NCBI GenBank assembly: GCA_024500155.1 | Contig: CM044862.1 | Span: 21,611,501 to 21,675,500 of the forward strand | DNA: 64,000 nt | Source of the DNA: Chenopodium formosanum | Lineage: Eukaryota > Streptophyta > Magnoliopsida > Caryophyllales > Amaranthaceae | Direction: 5' to 3' | In this document: piece by piece, positions 12,311 through 23,690 of the stretch | Position numbering within the stretch: position 1 is the first letter of the stretch | How the letters are laid out: every line of letters starts with the position of its first letter | Notes under the pieces: model-generated | Told to the model about the DNA's origin: nothing | The model's database searches: none | Seen by the model: only the letters and a program-made list of their open reading frames with translations | Program-made: the position numbers and the translations under genes

Positions 12311-13429
12311 TCACCCAGTCTTCTCGTTAGCTAGAGGCGATGGGATCTTATTTGCTTCTATGAGATCTTGAATGAGATTTTGAAACCTGTAGCATTCATC
12401 AGTAGTATGACCGCGTCCTTGATGGTACTTGTAATAAGATTTGGGATTCCATCTCGAAGATCGATTTTCTAGCGTTAAATCCTCGGTAGGGCCAATAGGT
12501 TTGATTAACCCTCTATCATAGAGACGATTGAAAGCAGCATCATAGGTCATTCCAATGGGTGTGAACTCTCTCCTGAGTTTCTTTTTGTATCCTTGATTAT
12601 CCATAGCTAAGACATCGTTATGGTCAAAGGTACTAACATTGTTACTAGAGTGGGCGTTTTCGGAAGAAGAAGGATTGTCGTTCTTCATTCCTTTCCAGCC
12701 ACTGTGGTTACTGTTGTCAGTAGCTTTTTGCTTTGCAAGGTCATCTTTGATCTCGATACCTATGTCATAGACGGCTTTGAAAGTATTCAAGTTGTGTTGA
12801 TATTTTAAGTGCTTTGCATACTTTTCTTGGAGATTCTTGATGAACATCCTCACAGACTCTTTTTTGGTGGGCACCTCAATCATCTTAGCGGAAGTTTCCC
12901 TCCACTTATTGAAGAAAGAAGTAAAGCCTTCATTCTCTTTTTGTCTTAGCACCTCGAGCTGTCTATAATCGGTTTCGACTTGAATATTACACTTATATCT
13001 ATTAATGAAAGTGTTTACTATTGACTCCCAAGTAGAGGTTCTCTCTTTGTCAAGGGAGAAGAACCATTGTTGGCAAACGGTTTTAAGAGATAGAGAAAAT
13101 ATAGAGGGAAACACTTTCTTATCAATACCCTTAATACTCATTATTGTTTCAAAAGCTCTTAGATGAAAATAAGGGTTGTCAGTTGCCTTGAATTTCGGGA
13201 TGTCGTTGGCATTGAATTTCTGCGAAAGAAGCTCCTTGTCCACCAAGACCCCTTGTGAACTAATGCCTTGAAATTTGTAGTCACTAGATAGCTTGCTCAA
13301 GCTCTCTTGCATGAGGTCCATCTGTTGTTGCTTCATAGGGTCATTGATTTTAAGGGTTAAAACCTTCAACGCCTCAGTCACGGTAGTCAATTGATTCTTA
13401 AGTTCGTTGAATTCTTCTTGAATTGCCAT
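12311..13429 (-). CDS. Element B gag protein (372 aa, Tat/Ogre type)
   Basis: This is an uninterrupted frame of 372 aa, starting MAIQEEFNELKNQL. Residues 1-60 are helical and coiled-coil-like. A Retrotrans_gag core follows, with FKATDNPYFHLRAFETIMSI, TWESIVNTFINRYKC and EGFTSFFNKWRE. Near the C-terminus is a zinc-binding motif of the Tat type, here YKYHQGRGHTTDEC, in which the first Cys is replaced by Tyr. Gag forms the virus-like particle that packages element RNA. Element C has the same protein with the same length. With no pol in the element, any movement would depend on enzymes from another copy. The frame is intact, but expression is unknown. Confidence 0.8.
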   Translation of the reverse strand: MAIQEEFNELKNQLTTVTEALKVLTLKINDPMKQQQMDLMQESLSKLSSDYKFQGISSQGVLVDKELLSQKFNANDIPKFKATDNPYFHLRAFETIMSIKGIDKKVFPSIFSLSLKTVCQQWFFSLDKERTSTWESIVNTFINRYKCNIQVETDYRQLEVLRQKENEGFTSFFNKWRETSAKMIEVPTKKESVRMFIKNLQEKYAKHLKYQHNLNTFKAVYDIGIEIKDDLAKQKATDNSNHSGWKGMKNDNPSSSENAHSSNNVSTFDHNDVLAMDNQGYKKKLRREFTPIGMTYDAAFNRLYDRGLIKPIGPTEDLTLENRSSRWNPKSYYKYHQGRGHTTDECYRFQNLIQDLIEANKIPSPLANEKTG

Positions 13430-15054
13430 TATCTTTTTAGCTTTCCTCCTTTGACGAATCGGTTTATCAAAAAGTAAGACTTGAATAAAGGTGTTGTCCT
13501 TGATTAATCTCCCTTCTCTCCTTGACCAAGTACTGTGGAAAGGGAAATTAAGGATATTCTTTAATAATTATTTGACTCAAGCTCTATTCAACATGCATGG
13601 ATGGAAGAAGGCAAGAAGAATGAAGGTTGTTATGTGAAGAAAGATGATGTAGATGGGGGGATATGAAGAAATTAGGAATAGACTGTACCCTCAACTTAAA
13701 TGATGGAAAAAAATCGACTCATGCATGAACCTAAGACATGGTCATGGTATGAAAAGAGTATGTATAAAGTGTGTGCTAATACTAGTGAGTGTAGGTGACA
13801 TATTAAGACTCGTGTCATGACCATGTGGCTAGACTATGTGACTAGACTCAAGCAAAGACTAAGTTAAGACTTCACGTATATGCATTAAACTTGACATGCT
13901 GTGGTATTTTAGTCATAATTTTGATCTGTGGCTCTGATTGAGATGAAACCAACGCCAAATTAAAGATAAAACTCGGGTCTACAGATCCATAGGTTATACG
14001 GCTCGTAGTTCTTCCTAGAACTGCAGCTATGACTAAAACAAGTTGACGCTTGTGTGGTATACGGGAATAAAAATCCGGGTTGACTTAAAAGAACTATGAC
14101 TCGACTTAAGGCACATTTATTAGCTAAAATTAATTAATCAATTATTTAAGCAAAGTCCTTTAGTCATAAAATAGTTTATTTAGGATTAATCACACGTCAA
14201 ACTAAACGGTTAGTTTAGTCACATAATAAGTATGCACAAGTAAGAGAAGCACAAGTAGTCAAGTAGTCACAACATGATGCAATGAGTTTGCAACCTAACC
14301 ATGGCTCTAGTTCTCTAAAGTTCAGGATATGGGTTAGTCTAAGAGGGTCCATGGTTAATAGTCCGGATGCACCGCGCAGAAGCCTAACCGTGAAGGGTTG
14401 GCGCGAGTGGATGGGACACTGCGAGTTCAGAAAAACTCACTTCCATGGTTTGTTGAATTCAACATTCTCGGATGTACCTTTTGTTGCACAGAGCGTTCAA
14501 TCAGGTAGATGGAGCATGAATTCCCAAAGGGTTATGTCCATATGTAAAACACATATGGGTTTCAGAAAAGTGAGAAAAACTCAATCAAGAAGTAGGATCA
14601 AGCAAACAGTGCTAAAAACTGGTCAAAATTAGAACGCATATTTCTAGGTCGGTATTGGAAGAACTTGGCGCCAGCAAACAGAGGCCGGCGCCACAATTTG
14701 GCTTTAGCACCTGGCGGCAGAAGCTGTCGCCTAGCGCTAAAGTCAAATAAGTGGCGCTAGACTTTGTTTCCTAACGCTAGTTCCTACATGCCTCAGCAGC
14801 TGTCTGTGCTCGATAAAATTTTCCAGTTTCGCACAGCATTATTTCGGTCCTAGTTGTGAAGGATATTCCTCAAATTTCCTACGTGTAAAAATCCTATGTT
14901 TTAACTCATTCCGGACGCTCTTTCCAATGAGATCTTTTTTATGCATATGACAATAATGTTATTCAAAATTACGCACATGAAATACTTAGAACTTGTACCA
15001 TCCATTATTCTAAATCATTGCCGAAATAAATTTCAGGAATTAAAATAGAAATCC
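13430..15054 (-). mobile_element. Element B 5' leader
   Basis: Non-coding and closely matched by the C leader (26,838-28,448). It holds a palindrome-rich GC block at 14,668-14,785 (GGCGCCAGC, AGCGCTA words) about 290-400 nt downstream of the primer site. The open frame at 14,282-14,632 runs antisense to the element and is not conserved as protein. Confidence 0.7.
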
Positions 15055-15072
15055 TCCCTAGTGGAGTCGCTA
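15055..15072 (-). other. Element B primer binding site (tRNA-Arg type, mutated)
   Basis: The minus strand reads TAGCGACTCCACTAGGGA. It resembles the better preserved TGGCGACTCCGCTGGGGA in element C, complementary to the 3' end of a plant tRNA-Arg. It sits 5 nt inside the LTR boundary. Confidence 0.75.
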
Positions 15073-15077
15073 AAAAC

Positions 15078-17394
15078 TGTAGGGAATATTTCAAGCATTA
15101 CCCCTAGCTTAAACCCCACTGTGATCATACACTAAAGTACGGTGGCGTCCAAAGGGAAAGAAGATAGAGCAAAAGAGTCGCCAACAAGTTTTAGGAACTT
15201 GTAAACCGTTCACGAGGTGAAGGTTACACCTCTTAACGATCCAGGAGATCGTCAACTCCAATAGGTCTTGAATCATGACTGGTAGTTCGGGCATGAAGGT
15301 ACAAAACCAACCTAAAAGAAATTGAACCCGCCCTAATAATAGGCCTCTACTTTATTCTGATCGTATTCATGTGCGCTTTCTGACTAACATGCAATCAATA
15401 GGATTAACCCTAAACCTGTTTAATCTATATTGGTTGAATATTAATGCACAAATAAAACTATTATTGGCGATCACCTGAATTATAATCATATTAAACCTAA
15501 ACAAGATTATTAATTATCTTATATAAGTGTCATTACAAGTACAAATTCCCTTTAAACATGCATAACAGGCGTGATCAAGCAATAACAATAATATAAATCA
15601 AGCAACATAATAATAATCATAAAAATAATCATAATCATAATTAAAATAATCATAATCATAATAATCATGATCATAAATTGTAACAATTAAAATCATAATT
15701 AAAATAATAAAATTAATCATAATTAACATAATCATGTTCATATTAAAAATAAAGTATGATTATAGCAAGATCCTAGGCATGATACTAACAAGATTAATAA
15801 CAAACTCTAGCATGTCACTAAGCAATAAAGATCAAAGCTTTAACCCAAACATGATACTAACAATCATAAATATTAGGAACAACATAAAAGGCATCATACT
15901 TTTAATCATACTTGATATTAAAGTTACCCTAGACACTATACTAGGAATATCAAAACGCCCTAACATAACACTAGGAATCATAATAACAATCTAAGCATGA
16001 TTTCTACATCATATCAACAATAAAAACCATTAAAGCACTTACTTGGATGTCTCGTACCTCTTTCTAATAACAAAATACACACGTTAGTAACTTCAAGGAA
16101 AATAATAAAATTAAATAATTGAAAGAGAGATTTGGGACCAAACCCACATAAATTAAAACCTTTCACGTCTAGGGCAAAGAAAACTTCGAACTTGGCTAGG
16201 TGTGTCTAGATCTAATGTATGAAGAATTGTGTTTGTAAAAGGCTAGGCTAGAAAGAGAGAGAGAATCAAGAAATTCTTGATGAGAGTTGATGAGAATTAG
16301 AAAGAATAAGAATTGATGAGAATTGATGATATTTGATAGAGAGAATTGATGATTGAAAACAGAATTTTAAGAGGCTATTTATAGAGAAAATCAGCCAAAA
16401 AGATAGAAAAACAAACCAGAGTTTCAACAAGAATAAAACTCGATTAGCGCCAGACGCTGGACATTAGCGCCAGATGCTGAATGTTAGCGCCAGGCGCCAA
16501 GCCTTAGAGTTAGCCGCTAATGCTTAGCGTCAGGCGCTAATAATCAGTTTCACGCGTTTTGTTTTTATCATATCTTTTGATCCAGAATTCCAGATAAGGC
16601 ATATAATATTTCACTAGAAAGATCTTGAAGTCTAATTTCCAACACAATTGGAATCAGATAAAAATATTTTTTAGATAAAAAGATATGAATGAAATAGTGG
16701 AAGGGTGTCAGTTTTTGATAGAGTTTCATGTCTCATTCATATCTTTTTCGTTATAACTCGGATTTAATATTATAATATATCATTGAAAGATAATTTCAAG
16801 ATATATCCAAGAATATATAATTTGGATAAATATTATGAGGCACAAAAATAAAATCTTACTTTATTTGAACATCTTTAAATTCAAATAGAATTAGGATTAA
16901 AAAAAAAAGTTTTTATTTAACTCAAATTCTTTAATCTTGTCTTTTCAAAAGGGATAATTAAGATCTTTTAGAAATTTATGGAAGCTTCTAATTAATCCTA
17001 ATTATTTTAGGAATAGGATTAAACCTTTGGACCCTCCACATGATCATTGGGTCGTAGGTAAAAACCGGTTTGGGCCCTATTTAGTATTTTTGCCATAACT
17101 TCCTCATTATTCATCGGAATTGGGCTTATAATATATCGTTGGAAAGTTATTTTCAAGCCCCATCCAACTACACTATTATTGGACCCATATAACGGACCAA
17201 ACTAAACTGGAATTTACGTTTTTCAAAAATAAGGTAAGAAAAGAAATATTTTCAAAAACAGAAAGAAGAGATATTTTAATAAAAACATCCTCATCACTAA
17301 ACTTTTCACGCTTTCGCTTTGTTCGATAATCAAATGACATGAAAGGTATTCATCAATGGGTTTGGTTTTGGGGAGACACATTTGGGTGTCTACA
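15078..17394 (-). repeat. Element B 5' LTR (2,317 bp)
   Basis: On the plus strand it starts TGTAGGGAATATTTC and ends GGGTGTCTACA. It is homologous to the C LTRs throughout. A minus-strand TATA box is at 16,375-16,384 (CTATTTATAG), with a GC block of AGCGCC/GGCGCT words at 16,438-16,556 just upstream. An AT-rich stretch of ATAATCAT repeats is at 15,600-15,720. The right edge abuts the rest of the element A LTR. Confidence 0.85.
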
Positions 17395-17804
17395 GGCTGC
17401 TAGCTTGCCTAATCCCCTAGCACTCGGGATTCCGATGCTAGGGGTATTTTAGTTATTGTTGTTTTATTACTATTTTTGTCGTCTCGTCTTTTACTATTTT
17501 TGACTCGACTTCCGGCGCTTGGTTTCGACGCTCTAAGCTCAATTTTTCGACGTCTAAATATTTAACACTCGGGCGACGAATTAATTTCTTCCGAATTAAT
17601 TCGTCGAGTCGGTTTGTATATTTACTTGGGTGTGACCTGAAGGGTTCAGTCAAGATTAAGTTGTAATATTAATTATACATTATTATTACTAATCGAAAGC
17701 GGCCTCCACCCAGGCATTCCGAGCACTTGACCTTACTGAATATATTAGCTTTCTAATAATTCTGAACCCGCTATCATAATAATACACTTGTTCGAAGGAC
17801 ACCA
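17395..17804 (-). repeat. Element A 5' LTR, outer part
   Basis: Matches 2,190-2,600 of the 3' LTR of A, from GGCTGCTAGCTTGCC to GGACACCA. It confirms that B landed inside this LTR. Confidence 0.85.
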
Positions 17805-18178
17805 TTCCTTTCATCAACCCCTTTCAATGCCATAATTCCAATAAAGCTCATTAAGTGAGTTTTAGGATTGTCTGTAACCTTAAAGGTTGGAAAATCCGTA
17901 GTTAAGAACTTTTCTGGGAGAGTCTTGCCACTAGGTTGTGATGCAAGCTCATAATTGAAGTAATTATTCCCTGAGTTAGCTCGAAGGACAAGTTTCTCCA
18001 AGGCCTCTACTCTTTCGGCTCTTGCTTTTTCTTGTAGAATGTTTTCTTTTTCTTTTTCTGCTTTTATTTTATCCTTTTCTGCTTTTTTATGAGCCTTCAT
18101 TTGGGCTTCTTCTTCTCGCAGGGCCTTTAGTTTTTGGAGTTCCTCTCTAAGTTTCTCCAATGCTGCTTTGTCACCCAT
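17805..18178 (-). pseudogene. Element D gag, N-terminal part
   Basis: The minus-strand frame starting MGDKAALEKLREELQKLK at 18,178 encodes a Lys/Glu-rich coiled coil (about residues 5-70). It is followed by LPEKFLTTDFPTFK and TDNPKTHLMSFIGIMALKGVDE, the typical start of a Tat/Ogre gag core. It breaks at Copia A and resumes at 1,356 with the next part of the same domain. I chose MGDKAAL rather than the upstream ATG at 18,196 because the coiled coil begins there. Confidence 0.75.
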
Positions 18179-18866
18179 GATTGGACTAGTATACAAATGT
18201 GAAAGATGATCTAGTAATGTGTATCACGATAAATTGAGTGCGTTCACTTAAACCTTTTCTGCCAAGCATTCAAATAAAGAACCAAAGTCAAAATGATTGT
18301 TTTATTTCTTTTTTTTTAATCCTTGTAATACGAATTTACTTTAAGCAAGTTTGTTGATGAAGAATGTCAAAAAATTCACCAACGATCATTAATGGAATGT
18401 CATGATTTGTGTTGACTTCAACAAGGTAATAATATAAGGATTTTACTTTAAATGAATTTTTTTCGAAAAAAGTAGAAGAGAAAGTCAAGAAAGTTTGGTT
18501 GAAAATGCTCATCAAATTTTAGGAATATTAATCAACCCAAACATTTTCCTTAAAATGATCAAATATACTATGGTATTTGTTGATCACTTAGATTGCAATA
18601 GAGATCTAGATTTTTTTTTTTTAATTATGATTCTCATATTGCTTATCTTTAAAGGATAATATTTACTATTTGTTTAAAAATAACGATGACCTCCGAATGT
18701 AAAATCCAAGAAATAATTAAATCATTTTCTCGGTTTTATCATTCATTATCTTCTCTCTTATTTTTTAGAACAATATTTTTTTTATCGTACTCTTTTTTTT
18801 TTATTATTATTATTTTTTTAAGAACGACATTTCTTTTTTTCATTCTATTTCTCTCTCTTTTTTTTT
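18179..18866 (-). mobile_element. Element D leader, segment next to gag
   Basis: AT-rich non-coding DNA with several T-runs (18,301, 18,608 and 18,779-18,866). No other features are recognised. The T-run at its right end is the likely target of the MULE-like insertion. Confidence 0.45.
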
Positions 18867-19773
18867 GGGAAATTCTCAATGGTTCTCATCAGGTTTTTAT
18901 TTTTTTTTCAATGGTAAACACAAAAATATTTAATTATCTTTGGTAATCTATAAATTGTAGAACTAATTCAGTGGTAACATTAGTTAAGCATTTTAAGAAA
19001 ATATTAACCATAGTTAATGTTTTAAAAGGGAGAAAAAAGCAAAAGGACTACCTCTTCCCTGCCACCCCTACCGCCCACTCCAACCCCCTGCTCCTGGCCG
19101 GCGCCGGTTGCGCCCACCAAGACCCCTCCCTGGCGCCGGCGCCAGGCTGAACCCCTGCCCTTCGCGTCCCCTAAACCACCCAATTCCCACCCCGTAGGTC
19201 GCAGCACCGCTAACTCCATTAACATCAAAATGCGCATGTAACTAGAGGCGTAGATCGAAGGTGGCCGAGGATTTCGCGACGGTATCCAGCGAGGGTTTCG
19301 GTCGGTGGGTGGCGCTTGGGGTGGTTGTCAATGGAGATCGAGGCTGCTTGGGGTTTCAGTTAGGGATTTCGTGGGGTTTGTGGTTGTGGGAGATCCGAGA
19401 AGGAGGAAAGGGAGGCGTCGCAACATGGGGAGGGAATTGGCGTCGACGCCTGGGGAGAGAGGTCTTGGAGCGGCCGCCGCCGGTGGGCGGGTGGATTGGG
19501 TTTGGGCATTGGGCAGGGTGGAGTACGATTGGGTTGGTGGGTGAATTTTTTATTTTTTCTTTTTAATTGTTAAAAAAAAATCTAATTTTTAAGGATATAT
19601 TAGTCATTATTTCGCCTTTAGTTAACTATGGTTAGCTTTATAATTATAAATTAATTTCATTAATGTTACTACTAAATTAATAACAAAAATATCTGATTAC
19701 CAAAGATAATTTATTTTTTTGATGTTTACCATTGAGAAAAACAAAAAGTTTAAGAGCACCATTGAGAATTTAA
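18867..19773. mobile_element. MULE-like element with long terminal inverted repeats and GC-rich cargo (possible Pack-MULE)
   Basis: Both ends carry inverted arms of about 150 bp, left 18,867-19,016 and right about 19,620-19,773. The same ordered words occur in inverted orientation: ATTCTCAATGGT, CAATGGTAAACA, AATTATCTTTGGTAATC, GTAACATTA and ACCATAGTTAA. The arms are AT-rich. The middle (19,020-19,560) is strongly GC- and CpG-rich and unlike anything around it. T-runs on both outer sides could be a 9-bp duplication, the MULE norm. No transposase is present. It lies in the leader of element D. Confidence 0.7.
19020..19560. other. GC-rich internal cargo of the MULE-like element
   Basis: Contains GCGGCCGCCGCCGG and the 18-bp palindrome CCTGGCGCCGGCGCCAGG at 19,127-19,146. 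Frames are open on both strands (19,022-19,237 minus; 19,261-19,566 plus), but their Gly/Arg/Trp-rich products resemble no protein I know. The composition fits a captured first exon or 5' UTR of a host gene. The source gene cannot be named from sequence alone. Confidence 0.5.
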
Positions 19774-20268
19774 TTTTTTTTTTTTTTTTTGTGTGTGAGG
19801 CAAATATCCCAAGTAAAATTCTCGGAAGTTTTTTTAAACCATAGAAGAGGTAAATAAATTATACTTTTAAATCAAGGTTGACTAATTACAACTAAAAAAA
19901 TGATGAACACAAAAATAGGCACGTTTAAGAATAAACATATTGATGACGTCCTATTAAGAGATGCGAACTTCTAATGACGAACCTCACAAGAAGTAATGTC
20001 ATTAGCTCGATTATAAAGTACGTACACAAATCATCATAATAAAAACTTGTATCGCGCGCAATTTTTCGTCTTGCGCTAAGGTGGAAAGTGCATCTTCAAG
20101 AGTAGCATCTACCTCATGCAAGGTTTTTTTTTTTTTTTTTGTGAGAAAACGCAAAAAGAACGATAAAAAAAACATTGTTTTTCAAAAAAAGACAATCATA
20201 GTAAAAGTTAGACAACGTTGTTAGCCAAAGACATATTTTAACACCTACTTAACGATTAACCTTCAAGC
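19774..20268 (-). mobile_element. Element D leader, middle segment
   Basis: Non-coding. It includes a GCGCGC-containing patch at 20,051-20,085, a T-run at 20,126-20,141 and the C target site at its right edge. It has partial similarity to 30,500-30,710 on the other side of element C. Confidence 0.45.
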
Positions 20269-20273
20269 GGTAG
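20269..20273. other. Target site duplication GGTAG, left copy, element C
   Basis: GGTAG directly before the LTR start TGTAGGG. The same five bases follow the other LTR at 30,448-30,452. Confidence 0.9.
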
Positions 20274-22245
20274 TGTAGGGAATAATTTCAAGCCTTTAAA
20301 ATCCCACTAGCTCGAACCCCACTGTGATCATACACTAAAGTACAGTGGCGTCCAAAAGGGAAGAAGATAGAGCAAAAGAGTCGCCAACAAGTTTTTTAAG
20401 GAACTTGTAAACCGTTCATAGGATGAAGGTTACACCCCTTAACGATCCAAAAGATCGTCAACTCCATAAGGTCATGAACCAAATAAGGGTTCGGGGATGA
20501 AGGTACAAATCCAACCTAAAAGAGATTGAACCTGCCCTAATAATAGGCCTCTACTTTATTCTGATCGTATTCATGTGTGCTTTTTAATTAACATGCAATC
20601 AATAGGATTAACCCTAAACCTGTTTAATCTGTGCTGGTTGAATTTAATGCACAAATAAATCTATTATTGGCGATCACTTGAATTATAATCATATCAACCC
20701 TAACAAGATTATTAATTATCTTATTAAGCATGATTACAAGTACCAATTCCCTTTAAGCATGCATCAAAAGTGATCAAGCAATAATATCAAGCAACATAAC
20801 AATAAATAATCAATATCATGAATAAACATGAATTATAATAATAATAATATCATCATGAAAATAATAATAACAATAATATTCACAATCATCATAAATTATA
20901 ACAATTATAATCATAATCGTGTTCATGTTAATATTAAAGCATAATAGAAATAGCAAGATTCTAGGCATGATACTAACAAGATTAATAACAAACCCTAGCA
21001 TGTCACTAAGCAATAAAAATCAAATCTTTAACCCTAACATGATACTAACAATCATAAATATTAGGAAGAACATAGGAAGCATCGTAAAAATCATATTTAA
21101 TATATTTGTTACCCTAAACATGATACTAGGAATATCATAATAACAATATAAACATGATATCTACATCATAAATCAATTAATCAATTAAAGTACTTACTTT
21201 GATGTCTCGTACCTCTTTCTAATAACAAAATACACGCGTTAGTAACTTCAAGGAAAATAATAATCAAACAATTAAATTAAATAATTGAAATAGAGATTTG
21301 GGACCAAACCCTCAGTAATTAAACCTTTCACGTCTAGGGCGAAGGCAACTTTGAATATGGCTAGGTGTTTCTAGATCTTGCGAATGCGGAATTTTGTATG
21401 AAAAAGCAAGAAAGGATTGAAGAAAGAAAAGAATACTTCAGAATAAGAGAATTGGTGAATTGGTGAATGAAAACGGAGTTTTTGATACGATATTTATAGA
21501 GAAAATCAGCCAAAAAAGATAATTTAACAAAACAGAGTCTGACGATCGCAAAACAGGATTGGCGCCAACCTTGGCTAGCTGGCGCCAGGCACTAGTGGCT
21601 AGTGTCAGGCGCCAATGGCTAGCGTCTGACGCCAAGCCTGGTTCCAGGCGCCAAGGCCTGGGGTTGGACGCCAAACTGAATTTCAACGCGTTTTCGAAAA
21701 TCTGATAAATTTACCGTACTGGAAGATAAAATAATATAATTTCTTCGAAAATGCTACTTGATCTTGATTAAAACTCTGAAAAGTCAACAAAGTCAACTTA
21801 TCAATGCTAATTGAATTAGGAATGAAAAGAACCTTCTAGAAGATTCTAGAATACTAAAACCATTCCTAATTGCATTAGGAATGATAAATCATATTAGGCC
21901 CTCCCCTAGATCATTGGGCCGTACATAAAGCTCAAACCGGGCCCAGTTTAGTAAATTGGCCATAACTTCCTTAATATTCATCGGAATTGGGCTTATAATA
22001 TATCGTTGGAAAGGTCTTTGCAAGCCTCATCCAACTACATCACTATTGGACCCATATCATGGACCAACCAAACTGGATTAGCTGTTTTCTTAAAATAAAG
22101 TTTTCCAAAACAGGGAGAAAGAAAAGAAATAAAACTTTCCGCTACACTATACCTTTCCACACTTTCGTTTCATTTGATTATGATTCGATGTGAAAGGTAT
22201 TCATCACTGGGTTTGGTTTTGGGGAGACACAAATGGGTGTCTACA
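20274..22245 (-). repeat. Element C 3' LTR (1,972 bp)
   Basis: Plus strand TGTAGGGAATAATTTC to GGGTGTCTACA. A minus-strand TATA box is intact at 21,491-21,499 (TATTTATAG), and a GGCGCCA-rich block lies at 21,549-21,685. It is almost the same as 28,472-30,447. Confidence 0.92.
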
Positions 22246-22262
22246 AAAGCCCCCACTTTGAC
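22246..22262 (-). other. Element C polypurine tract
   Basis: The minus strand immediately before the 3' LTR reads AAAGTGGGGGCTTT. The same tract occurs in element B at 11,437-11,452. This is the expected plus-strand primer position. Confidence 0.75.
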
Positions 22263-22899
22263 TGAGTTTGGAGAAACGCGAGTTTCGAAAACAAAAGTCA
22301 AAGTTTCGATAGGGACGGAGAATGATTCAGAACGTTCTGCGATCCTAAACCACTCTTGTAACGCCGATACCTGCAAAACTATCGTTAGTTAAATAGATAA
22401 AAGAGTTAAGAAACGCGTATCTTGCACCGTCGAGCACACATCTCTGAAAGTAACCGATTTGCTGCCGCTTTATTGTTGTTTTGATGACCTTCTACAAGCT
22501 AGAGAATGCCATCTCGCTTGAAAACCGCTACGCCCCTAACTGCTTCCAATTTGGAAAATTGCTTCGCCTGAAACGACCTTCCTCCACTTTGATAATATTC
22601 CACATCCAAGGGAATACTATCGAAGATTATTTTCTCTCGAAACAATCCTCATCCGCATTGATAACATTCCACGTCCAAGGGAATACTATCGAAGATTGCT
22701 TCTCTTGAAACAATCCTCAGTTGTTTGTGACAACTCTCCACAATCTAGGGAACGCCACCTTGCTGTTTCGATGTTCACTCGTCTCTGAACAAAGAGCTTC
22801 TTTTTGATATGACTCTAATTTCCGCTGTGATAGTCTTCGGAAATATCACTGCTTCTTAATGTTTGCTATGCCAGTACGTCGGTACTTTGATGCTTGTGA

Positions 22900-23690
22900 A
22901 CCAGTATGTCGGTGCTTTTGCTATGATGACAATCCTCTTTTCTTTGGGAATAGTTGCCAACACAACTCTTGTATGATGTATGACAATCCGATTTAAGGAA
23001 AGTTGTCAATGCCACGTAACAATCCATCCTTGGAAATGTTGTCACGATGAAGCGACAATCCGTACCTCGGAAAATTTGCCAAAATCCAATTTTTGGAAAA
23101 GTTGCCAATGCTTCGTAACAATCTTTCATAAGAACTTTGCTACGATCGATAATCCACATCTTGGAATATAACTCTTGAAAGCAATCCACCTTGGAAATTT
23201 GCCAACACTATGTGACAATCCTTTTGGAAAAATATTGCCACTATTGACAATCCGCGTCTTGGAACATTTGCAAAAAAGAGTCGACCGACAATCCACTTCG
23301 GGAAAATTTGCCACTTGCTGAAATGAATGACAATACATGTTGAGGAACCTTTGCCGAAATTTATGATGAATAGAAACCTACAACAATCCTTTGGGAAATT
23401 TTGCTATAAGGAACTGGGTGTATGACAATCCAATTTCGGAAAACTTGCCAGCGATGACAATCCGAACTTGGAAAAAATTGCCAAACAAAGAAGGAGCACG
23501 ACAATCCACGCTTGGAAACTTTGCCAGAGATGACAATCCAATCTTGGAAAAATTGTCGTTGAAGAAGATGCACGACAATCCATTTTTGGAAATATTGTCA
23601 GTTGGGGATGACAATCCAATTTTTGGAAAACTTTGTCGTTTAATAAGAATGGGCGACAGTTCATATTTGGAAATATTGTCGTTTAAGTGC
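22900..23690 (-). repeat. Diverged tandem repeats in the 3' region of element C
   Basis: About fifteen imperfect units of roughly 45-65 bp. On the plus strand each has GACAATCC followed by TTGGAAA and TTGCCA or TTGTC. Open frames on both strands across this stretch are artefacts of the repeat. Element B has only the first one or two units. Tat-lineage elements are known to carry variable tandem repeats at this location. Confidence 0.8.

Larger units (their letters stand above)
10621..17394 (-). mobile_element. Element B: gag-only Tat/Ogre-type element nested in the LTR of A, 3' end truncated
   Basis: Minus-strand order: 5' LTR 15,078-17,394, primer site 15,055-15,072, leader, gag 12,311-13,429, short 3' region, polypurine tract, and a 3' LTR remnant at 10,621-11,436. 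Layout and sequence parallel element C. Only gag is present; nothing like protease, reverse transcriptase, RNase H or integrase lies between gag and the 3' LTR. The outer 1.5 kb of the 3' LTR and about 165 bp of the flanking A LTR are missing, so the left junction is a deletion and no target duplication survives. Confidence 0.85.
1357..17804 (-). mobile_element. Element A: Copia LTR retrotransposon inserted in element D gag
   Basis: The LTRs are 1,357-2,600 (3') and 9,946-10,620 plus 17,395-17,804 (5', split by element B). They share TGGGGTTTGGTAAGTCC at one end and CACTTGTTCGAAGGACACCA at the other. The primer site is at 9,930-9,941 and a polypurine tract at about 2,601-2,625 on the minus strand. 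A broken gag-pol of Copia order lies at 3,488-7,391. The two LTR copies differ at many sites, so the insertion is not recent. No 5-bp target duplication is recognisable. Removing element B, the element is about 9.7 kb. Confidence 0.85.

Noticed and set aside
19261..19566. 101-aa plus-strand frame in the MULE cargo
   Set aside because: Open because of high GC; composition Gly/Trp/Arg-rich with no known domain. Kept only as possible captured DNA.
22900..23690. CRISPR-like array
   Set aside because: Units are diverged and unevenly spaced without unique spacers, and the DNA is eukaryotic retroelement 3' region.
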